Below, one piece after another: positions 55,844 to 64,000 of a stretch of DNA of 64,000 nt (within the stretch, counting starts at the first letter, position 1; each line of letters opens with the position of its first letter). The notes beneath the pieces were generated by a model, which was not told the origin of the DNA, did no database searches, and saw only the letters and a program-made list of their open reading frames with translations. A program made the position numbers and the translations under genes. The stretch is from Pogostemon cablin (lineage: Eukaryota; Streptophyta; Magnoliopsida; Lamiales; Lamiaceae): assembly GCA_023678885.1 (NCBI GenBank), contig CM042963.1, positions 37,699,105 through 37,763,104 of the forward strand, in the 5' to 3' direction.

Positions 55844-58238
55844 TCATATAGCAGAGTAGCTATATTCATCTTCTGGAGGGGATTGAGACAGAATAGTAAG
55901 GATGACAAAGGTGCCGTATAAGATCGTGACAATGGCTGTAAAATTGACGAGGAAGGCCTCTGTGCCGTATTTATCAAGGCCTGAGCTCTCCAGGAATGTC
56001 AGCTTCTCAAGGTACCCGAGAGCTGCCGTGCCAACAGCTAGTATGTACACAAACATGCCAAAAAGCACATGCCATGGCAGGGACTCGCTTCTAATCGTAG
56101 GTGTTCCTCCGGGGTAGAAGAAGACCACAAATCCATAAACCCACTGCAAGTTGTAAAGAATAGCATCATGAAGAGGAGGTTTTTGATGAACATAGTTTAT
56201 TTTTATTATTGGTGTTGGCCATGGTTAGGTATAAAATGAGTGAAATAAAGCCAACAGATCTTCCTTTCTATCTACTTCATGTTGGAGTACCTAATAAGTG
56301 CATTTTCAACTATCATAACATAGCTTAATAAACTTGTTTTGGTGCAAGATTTCAAACAATAATGTGGAACGAGGTCTCCACTTAATGAGGTCGTAGATTA
56401 AATATTTATATAACACATGATGACATTTTGTAATCAACAATTACCTGAATACCATAGAGAGAAATGACACCAATCCCAAGCCAAGAGTGTAAACTGTATA
56501 GATTGGCAATATTGCTTTCACTGTGAAACTTGAATGCTGTATATATTCCGATAATGCCAAGGATAAGAGCAGTAGCATGCAATATGAGATGTATGAGCTT
56601 CTTCTCTGGTTTCTTTAGTGGCAGGCTTTTGTAGCTTACAATGGCTGCAGTAAGAAAAGAAAATGATTATACGAGGATGTTTTTATAAATTTCAGGTAAA
56701 TCAAAATTGACTACATCTTATAACAAGAATATATTACCTTCACCTCCAATTATTATGAACCCTATGAGCATCAAAACAGGATGAAGCTGCAGGCAGAACC
56801 CAAAAAATATGAGATTCTCAAATCATAACTCGTGTTCGCATAAACTACACAAATTAAAGAACTCCGAACTTTCTACAGAAGAAATTGTTTATCGTTTACA
56901 CAACTTGACCAAGTTAAGATCTAATGAGAAATCATTTACATATATGATCCTGATTGACTGCAACATTTCTCATACTAAAAAAAATTGTTTCCTAATCATG
57001 GACTTAAAAGTGAACCAATAGTAAAGATGCATTTATGAGTAGGAGCTAGAAGATTTTCTAATCCGAAACTAACTACTAACTAAGCAAGGAACTGTATGAA
57101 CACGTTAGCCCACTTATGCAGCAATAACTACTTCCCATTGACATTGCAGCAAGAAATTGAAAGAGTTATCCGCCCCTACTACAATATCAAGATAAATGGC
57201 CTTTTTTTTTTTTTTTTCTTTTTTGGCAGTGTGCATTGCCCTTCTAAGGCATATATCAGATTCCCTGTCTGATTTATCAGCAAAAGAAAGCAACTAAGAT
57301 ATTACACAAGTATGTAAATTAAAATTAGTACTTAGTGGAAAGCTCACTACTTAGGTGTTTCTATCTTTTATAAAGGCATGAAATCTAAACCTCGAACCCC
57401 CACCCCCCCCCCCCCCCCCCCAATTTGAAATTTTCTTTAGGGTTTAGACTCCCTCCTCCTTGCTATACATCACTATCCAGCAGCGTGGCACACGATACCA
57501 TACATCATAGTTGTACAGAGAATCCAGGCCCAGAGTGTAGACTACAAGGGAGTGTTTAGTTCAAATTGAGTAAATTAGTTGATTAACATAGCTTGTAAAT
57601 GTCATTACAATGTACGAGTATAAAAATTCCCTTAATTTTTTATTAGTTTCAATAATATTAACTTAAGTGAACCAAACACTCCCCTGTCTAAGCTGAACTG
57701 TTATTCTCCATCAACAACAATTCAGAACCAATCCTGAACTACCCCTTCAGAGCATAACAGAAGTTACAGAATTAAATTTCTCAGAGCATTAGCTAAAGAT
57801 CAGATAAAGTTGTGGAACCTAAAAGCAACTAGTTTCTTACTGCTTCCAAGCAAATATGGACACATTTTCACTTTTGATATCAAGCTGACACAAATTAAAA
57901 TACTCCCACTTCAATAAAACAGTAAAAAACAAATGAAAAAACTAGATCTAAGATCAAATCAGTTTCAAATAACTGAACCATCAAGAACAAAACACACCAA
58001 CCACCATCACAAAAAGATATTAAAGAACCCACAAACATGAAGAATTGGCAGAGGAAACAACACAAACAGAGGAGATGAAAGATTGGATTCTCACATTAAA
58101 TATAAGACCCTTGTTGGTAGACTCCCATGCCAAACCTCCCCTAAAGCTGATGTTCCAAATTAACACCAGAATCGCGCCAACAACACCCAAAAAATGCACC
58201 ACAAAAGAGAAGTGTACAGCCTTCACCCCTATCGCCAT
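55844..58238 (-). CDS. Cytochrome b561, tonoplast ascorbate type (CYB-1 / CYB561A-like), 4 exons
   Basis: Exons on the minus strand: 58238-58095, 56786-56738, 56644-56445 and 56143-55844; GT-AG, phases consistent, 230 aa. Six membrane helices are visible. The heme-binding histidines are all present at the family positions: H50 (LHPVLM), H83 (KLIHLI), H117 (SLHSWLG) and H156 (LPWHVLFG). Conserved blocks include SFRGGLAWESTNKGLIFN, YKSLPLKKPEKK and FFYPGG, and the tail ends YSYSAI like the Arabidopsis CYB-1 protein. It moves electrons from cytosolic ascorbate across the membrane to monodehydroascorbate or ferric chelates. Intron 1 (56787-58094) carries a 19-C tract and a MITE-like palindrome. 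Two G-boxes lie upstream. Confidence 0.94.
57403..57421. repeat. Poly-C tract, 19 bp (G19 on the transcribed strand)
   Basis: Nineteen consecutive C, preceded by ACCCCCA, inside cytochrome b561 intron 1. On the gene's sense strand this is a G-run able to form G-quadruplexes. Length may be misread by sequencing. Confidence 0.85.
57548..57683. mobile_element. Short MITE-like palindrome in cytochrome b561 intron 1
   Basis: The left end GGGAGTGTTTAGTTCAAATT is the inverse of the right end 'aagtgaaccaaacactccc'. 136 bp, AT-rich inside. The termini resemble Tourist/PIF MITEs, but a TAA target duplication is not visible. Confidence 0.6.
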
Positions 58239-58446
58239 CTTCCCTCTTTCTGGATTTCACTCGACTCTCGAGATAGTTTGTCTACACAACCAGCTAAAGG
58301 TTGAGCATTAAAAGTAGAAATACCAGATGAGTCATCTTGATATTTGTGCATCCGTCCATATTTGCGAATTGCGACTTGCTATAACCATTGACGGCTTGTG
58401 GGCCGTTTGATTAACCTAATCCATCTATCGTTGCTTCAGAAAGAGA

Positions 58447-58487
58447 CACGTGTTGATCAGTAATGTGGCTTATCTGTAAACCACGTG
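58447..58487 (-). promoter_or_regulatory. Paired G-box / ABRE motifs upstream of cytochrome b561
   Basis: CACGTG at 58447-58452 (in ACACGTGT) and at 58482-58487 (in CCACGTGT), 30 bp apart and 209-250 bp upstream of the ATG. Paired ACGTG elements bind bZIP or bHLH factors and often give ABA or light control. Function here is inferred from motif and position. Confidence 0.5.
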
Positions 58488-59778
58488 TTAAATACACCAT
58501 AGGAAATCGTGGCCCTCTGCGTACCCGTTTCTTGCTGCATTTCAAGCTCAAAATTTTATTTCTCTCATCTGATTGGTGGATCGAATAACATTATTTCAGG
58601 CTGTTATCATTTTGGATATGGTTTTTTTTTTATTATTATTATAAATTAAAGAGCTACCCTGTGATAGACGAGTGTATATAAAAACAGTTGTAAAATCGGT
58701 GGACATATTATTAATTTATATTTTTAATATAAATAAAATATGTTTATTGGCGGTTAAAGATTGTTTATCGTGAATCATCATCATACTATAACACTCTAAA
58801 AATATACTTTAATTTATTATTTATCAGGTTTAGAAATACTTACTTTATATAACAATAAGCATATTTAATTTAGGTTAATTATACTGTGCACCCGCGTGCA
58901 CCCTAAGATAGGGTGCATCCACTTTAAAAAACGTATACTAATATAAACAAAAAAATATACAATTATAAAAAAAAAATGTATACAATTTAATTATTAGTTT
59001 TTTTAATAAAAAATTGAGTGTTAAAAACACACAATTATTAGAAAATATGTATACATTTTAATGAAAAACTTAGTGTGAAAAAAATATACAATTATTAAGA
59101 AACACGTATACAAAATAGAATAACATGAATACAAAATAGAATAAAAAGTTATACACATATTAGTGCACTATTGTACACAGGTATACCTAATATCAACTCT
59201 TTAATTTATATATAATAATGATACTTCAATAATTAATCGATTTATGTTACCACTCGTTTCACATAATACACGTCTCAATAGACTTTGTATAAATTAAATA
59301 GTTCATGCGTCTCATTGAATGTCCACATTTGTTTTTTACCGTGAAAATTAGTTTTGTATTTAGTGTAGGTAGGAATAAAAAAGTTAACTTAGGATTAAAT
59401 GGATTTAATAAATTCAACATATATAGTGTTGGATATATATTGATGTGTATAAGAGACGTATGTTTTTATTAAACACAGACTAGAACAAGGAATTAAGTAT
59501 ATAATTCTACATAATTCTAAATCTGGATGAGAAAGCTGAAAACAAACAAGTTAGAGAATGAATGAATTATACTATATAATTCTAAATCTGGGTTAGAGAA
59601 CTGAAAACACACAAGTTAGAGTATATTACATCCGTATCATGTGAAGGTTTACATTTTCATTTTGTATTGTCTCAAATTAAGGTTTACATTTTATTTTTTA
59701 TCAAGTTGAATCCACACAAAACAATTAATTATTTCGGCTCATACACAACACTAATACAACTATCTACTTCACAATAAA

Positions 59779-59940
59779 TATTATTTCTCTCACATCTCTT
59801 CACATTAAATTATTATATCTCTTAATCTACGTGCTTTTAATATTATTTCTCTCACCTCACTACACATTAAATTATTATATCTCTTAATCTACGTGATTTT
59901 AATATTATTTCTCTCACCTCACTACACGTATAATATTATA
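59779..59940. repeat. Tandem repeat, 62-bp period
   Basis: 'tattatttctctcacctcac' plus 'ttaaattattatatctctta' and 'atctacgtg' recur at 59779, 59841 and 59903. Confidence 0.9.
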
Positions 59941-60286
59941 GAAAGTTACTTTCTCCTTGTGAAATGAATTGTGACACGTTGATCCATTATTAAAGTATAA
60001 GTTTTGGTAGTATAATTTTTTTGTGACCTTCTAACAATAATAAACTTTGTCGTGTAGAAAATGTTACCACAAAATCAATAACAATGCACCAAGTAAATTT
60101 AACTATTTTAGAATTAAATAGTTGAAATAAATAGTTGAGAATGGATATATTGAGAATAAAAAAGCCTTGATGAATAAAAAGAATGAGTGATACAACCATT
60201 CCATTTAATATTGGTTTAGAGTTATGGGTAGTAGGCCACGTAATGTAATTAATGGAGTAACTTTAATTAGCTCAATTATAATATAT

Positions 60287-60330
60287 CCAACACCAACACC
60301 AACACCAACACCAACACCAACACCAACACA
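60287..60330. repeat. (CCAACA)n microsatellite
   Basis: Seven perfect hexamer units. Confidence 0.95.
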
Positions 60331-60707
60331 TATCTAAATAAGCATTTTAATTGAAAAAATAAAATAGATATACAAAGAACATAAAAAGTCCATAGACAGA
60401 CCCAAAACAAATGCCCCCATCAGCCTCGTTAAAACCTCTATATGTAAAACCCTGAGGGTAAAAAACACAGAGAGGGAAAAAGAGTACCAATACACAGGTG
60501 GGCATAGCTACTCCAAAACGAAAGTATTCTTGATATCTATACTTGACTATAATAATATTAGCAACTTCAATAAGAGGGTCATCTCAACATCCTTCTGTTT
60601 TTGGGGACATGGCAATAGCCCTTGTAGACACCTCCTAGGGCCGGGGCTCCGATAAATATGGTTTCTTTTGCGTCGAACCTAATAAACATGGTCTTTTCTG
60701 CATTAAA

Positions 60708-63248
60708 TCAGAATACATCCGGATTACAATGTTCCAAGATGGAGTTTCCCTGCTGAGCTTGTCGTAAATGCAAAGACAAGGCATAGTTGTTCATCTTCAA
60801 AATGGAAAAAGAAGCAATCAGGCTATTTTCATTCTCTATAAGAAAGGTACAAGGTAAGGCAATTCAGGCAACTAACCTCGAGTGTTCGCAACTTCTCCTG
60901 ATATTGACCCACCAACTGCTTCATTTGCACCAACTCTTGGCTCCTCTCATCATTCGCTTTTTGACGTTCATGTTGGATGGCTACAGCCCTTTTGAGGATA
61001 GTGTTCTCGCGAAGGAGTGCCTCGCTTGGCTCCTTCAGCATTATATTTTCCTGCAAGCACGAGAAGACGCTTGTAAACATGATATACCGGATGTGAGAAA
61101 GACGACTGTCCAAGTCATTAACATCAAAATTCATAATGAAAATAATTGAAGGGTGCGGTGCTGACCTTGTGATGACCTTCTGCTACCTCAGCATTATTAG
61201 CCGAAGAGGTGATAGTTTTCTCCAAACTCTCCAATACACGTGCTGCTCGGGATTTAGCATCATCTACACTGGTGGCACTCATCATCTCCTTCACAATCCA
61301 GTCTACCCATGCTGCACCATCTACAGGCAGGTTGTTTTGGGGTTGAGGCTTCTCTGAAGAAGCTGCATCTACAATAACGTACAATAACATCCATCATAAT
61401 TTGAATCGTTAAACAGCAATCAGTAACTGCAAAGCAGATTATGCACTGTAGAAGAATTTTGAAATGTCAACGATGTGTCCAGTAATGAGAAAATCATCAT
61501 TAATTCTATATATAGAAACATCATCTCTACAATGTCAATAATAGATGTTGTGCCATTCTCGTGTGAAACCATGTAACTTTTGACATTCAATGGTTACCTA
61601 CAAGAATGGCACCGCTGAAATGACGCTTATGTCATTTGTAATTTCGAAAAAATGAAGATAATGCAATCAATTTCTCATGAAGACAAATCTAGATTAACAT
61701 ACAAGAAAATTTTATCCATCGCCATTGTCTGGCGCAGAACATAGCCTTTCAGATATTAACCACTCAATAGCTTTACTCCAATATGTAATAAAAGTGAGCC
61801 AGTTGATACAATCACAAGAATTAATGCATACGCAATTCATATGTAGGGACTTATACATACGATATCAAAGTCCAATCTCCACTTAGAGTTGAAGATAACT
61901 TGATACTAATAAAACACTTATCAGTACAGCAAAATTTGTACGGCTGATCTCAACTATTCTGTTTATGATATGTAGAGGGCATACCTTTTTCACTATTTGG
62001 ATGTTCTTTAGCAGCTAAGCTCGAGTTTTGCTTCGCATATCCAAGATGAAGGTTGTTAAGGCTATTAATAGCAGAAGCTATGTCATAACCAACCTCTTCT
62101 AATGTCTTCTCAAGAAACTGCAAAAACAAACAAAACCATAACAAACAAAACCATCAGTGGATAACTATCTTCTACAGGGTAGCTCAATCAAGACAATGAA
62201 ACTAAGCAAGCATATGGCCATCAGATTACACAAATTGGAGCATAAAAAGTGCCTATTTTTCATTGATCTTATTATATTACAAACAACAGTGGATGGATTC
62301 CGCTTACCTTGAAAAAATAAAATAATCATGTAAACAAAGTAGAAACACAACTGCAAAAAGAGAAAGGACTTAAAAAAAAAAAAATACGAGACTAGAGGTG
62401 TGTTTGCAATCCCTTTCGAATAGAAAAAATTATAAAGAAATTCTCCTCTCTTCATATATTTTTTTTATGCCAGAAAAAGTTTCTTTATAAATGCCCTCGA
62501 GGATTACCTCAAAAGAAGTTACTCCAATGTAACCAAAGCAGAATCAATATATTAATTTATACATTCAAACAAATATTCTTGGATTAATTTGTCAGTCTTG
62601 AATAGAATACTCAATTTGTAACCCCCTTTTCATCACAAGCCAACCCCATATTCTCGACTTTAATTCCTCTACCACCTCGTTCGCAGAAAACACCTCATTT
62701 TTTTAAAATCTTACCATCTCTTGATTTCCAAACAAGCGTACGCTTCAAGATCCATGTACCCATAATTCTCCCCTCTTCATTTAGTTTGCAAACACACCCT
62801 AAATCTACTTAAAAATCAATCCTCAGAGGTTAAACCGACATTGATGATTAATTTAATAAATATCATCATAGTACACAAACACCTTCGACAAAAACAGAGT
62901 CTAAAACTAACAAAAGCATTGTCTTGATGCAGGGTGTTAAATCTTGATCATGATACACCTTTCAAAATAAAAACGCTATAACGTTCGCAGTCATGAAACA
63001 AGGTCAATAAATTCTCCCAAAAATACAACGAACTCAAGAACAATCGAAAACCAGTAATAAGTTTGTGATTAAATTACCAGAATTTCCATATCAGGGAACA
63101 GATTCTTGAGCCGATCAAGCAGCGACGAGTGACAGAACCGGACGGGAGACGAGCACCGGAACCTCTTGTAAGGCGGCTGAGACGGCGACGGCGAAACTGA
63201 ATCGAAGTCCTGGAAGAAGGATCTCTTCCGGCAAACTACTGCAGTCAT
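60708..63248 (-). CDS. CUE-domain protein (ubiquitin-binding), 5 exons
   Basis: Exons on the minus strand: 63248-63078, 62117-61985, 61368-61166, 61050-60877 and 60794-60708; GT-AG, phases agree, 255 aa. The N-terminus MTAVVCRKRSFFQDFDSV is followed by a Ser/Pro-rich basic region. The CUE domain (about 43-82) is split by intron 1: LLDRLKNLFPDMEIL, then FLEKTLEEVGYDIASAINSL, with the family's FP and di-leucine-like positions for ubiquitin contact. Next comes a conserved plant block (WVDWIVKEMMSATSVDDAKS) and a coiled coil (ENTILKRAVAIQHERQKAN, LVQMKQLVGQYQEKL). The C-terminus NNYALSLHLRQAQ ends NPDVF. It resembles Arabidopsis proteins annotated as 'ubiquitin system component Cue'. The cellular role is not established. 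Confidence 0.9.
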
Positions 63249-64000
63249 ACCTGGTAGCGTTTGAATTAGGGCTTTTTAAAGGTTATTAAGGTTAGTTATA
63301 AATTGGTATCTCCGGATTCGTGTTAGATATATGTTGCGTTTATCGGGAGGGCGGTGGTTTATATATGAAAGATGGATGTCTGATAAATAAGGATAAAAAA
63401 AAAGTAAGCCGGTCTCTACGAATTCCGAGATCTTCAAAATGTTTTGTCGCACGTGAGTCTTTAAGATAAAATATTATGTCTACATTACAAATAAATAATC
63501 TAATCTAATCTAAAATGTATATAACTAATTAGGGGATTACTCATATTATTACCGGTTATCATCGGTTTCATATGAATTTTTATCATTGCCACATCACCTA
63601 TTTAATTATTTATTATTCATTATTCTATCACGTATCCTAATTTTGTGGGAATGAGTAACATTGTTGTTTAGGGTGATTATTAATACTTTTCTTAATATTA
63701 TTCTTATTTACTATTACTTTATTTTTTAATCTGTCAAATAATAATAATAAATTTATTTAAAATAATATTTTTAATATCAAATTAATTTTGTAATAATTGA
63801 TTTGTATTTTAAATAATACTTTTATATGAAATTCTAGAGAAATTATAATATTTTAAATCTGTCAGTAGAATTTGCATATGTACTTTTAATATTTGAATTA
63901 TTAATTTTAATTTTTTATTTCTCGTTTTTTTTATCATTTTATCTAATTTTAATTGTTTTAAGTTAAATTTTTTTTACATATAATTCTCAAATTTTCGTTC
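63249..64000. other. Upstream region of the CUE gene and AT-rich spacer
   Basis: The promoter of the minus-strand CUE gene must lie just after 63249; no firm TATA box was chosen. From about 63470 to the window end the sequence is plain AT-rich DNA with no recognised feature. Confidence 0.5.

Larger units (their letters stand above)
58500..60707. other. Spacer between cytochrome b561 and the CUE-domain gene
   Basis: No gene. 59779-59940 holds about 2.5 tandem units of 62 bp, 60287-60330 a (CCAACA)n tract. 59640-59990 has loose Stowaway-like features but degenerate ends. From about 60400 the composition fits the 3' untranslated region of the minus-strand CUE gene. Confidence 0.45.

Noticed and set aside
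58860..59190. Possible inverted-repeat element with 'gtgcaccctaagatagggtgc' hairpin
   Set aside because: The hairpin is short, the outer ends pair poorly, and no target duplication is visible.
1..64000. CRISPR arrays, operons, bacterial-type promoters, tRNA genes
   Set aside because: The sequence is plant nuclear DNA. No spaced identical repeats of CRISPR type, and no tRNA-like A/B boxes in a cloverleaf context, were noticed by eye.

Overview
This is nuclear DNA of a flowering plant. Its genes are split by GT-AG introns, the spacers are very AT-rich, and plant transposons of nearly every class are present. Best matches from memory are eudicot proteins. I cannot fix the species; an asterid (Lamiales-like) genome is only a guess.

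Host genes, left to right: the 3' part of a glycerol kinase gene (1-2430, +); an intronless VQ-motif regulator (4652-5086, +); a domesticated hAT transposase of the DAYSLEEPER type (15963-18032, -); a DUF1191 membrane protein (28813-29691, +); an 11-exon plastid type-A DnaJ protein of the DJA5/DJA6 type (35242-41867, -); a four-exon tonoplast-type cytochrome b561 (55844-58238, -); and a five-exon CUE-domain protein (60708-63248, -). All except the left-truncated glycerol kinase rebuild into uninterrupted reading frames. They do not form a pathway; they are ordinary, separately controlled plant genes.

The spaces between them are a transposon graveyard, and many insertions can be delimited to the base by target-site duplications (TSDs). 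6199-11359 is a three-layer nest: a Ty1/copia retrotransposon with short LTRs (6340-10878, TSD GGAAT) inside a CACTA element, inside a Stowaway-like MITE. 14177-14696 is a Stowaway inside a Stowaway. Around 19980-24793 a Stowaway is split by a hAT element (20109-20849) and by a two-gene PIF/Harbinger element (20871-24616). 12540-13483 and 30043-32853 are MULE-type elements carrying pieces of host genes. 50550-51859 is a solo LTR inside one copy of a segmental duplication whose other copy keeps the empty site. 53101-53819 is a hAT MITE split by a Stowaway.

The most striking object is 42307-46857, a 4,551-bp mariner-like element with matching ends, TA flanks and an apparently intact two-exon transposase with an exact DD39D triad. 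It also contains a possible second gene on the opposite strand. Its ends match the Stowaway MITE at 53435-53660, so a candidate enzyme source and a candidate substrate lie in one window. It sits about 440 bp upstream of the DnaJ start codon.

Smaller relics are a plastid 23S rRNA scrap (6016-6100), two exons of an ERA-type GTPase gene with their intron (26245-26527), fragments of a BAHD acyltransferase and an ARF-GAP/ankyrin-type gene inside the Pack-MULE, and several unrecognised exon-like stretches.
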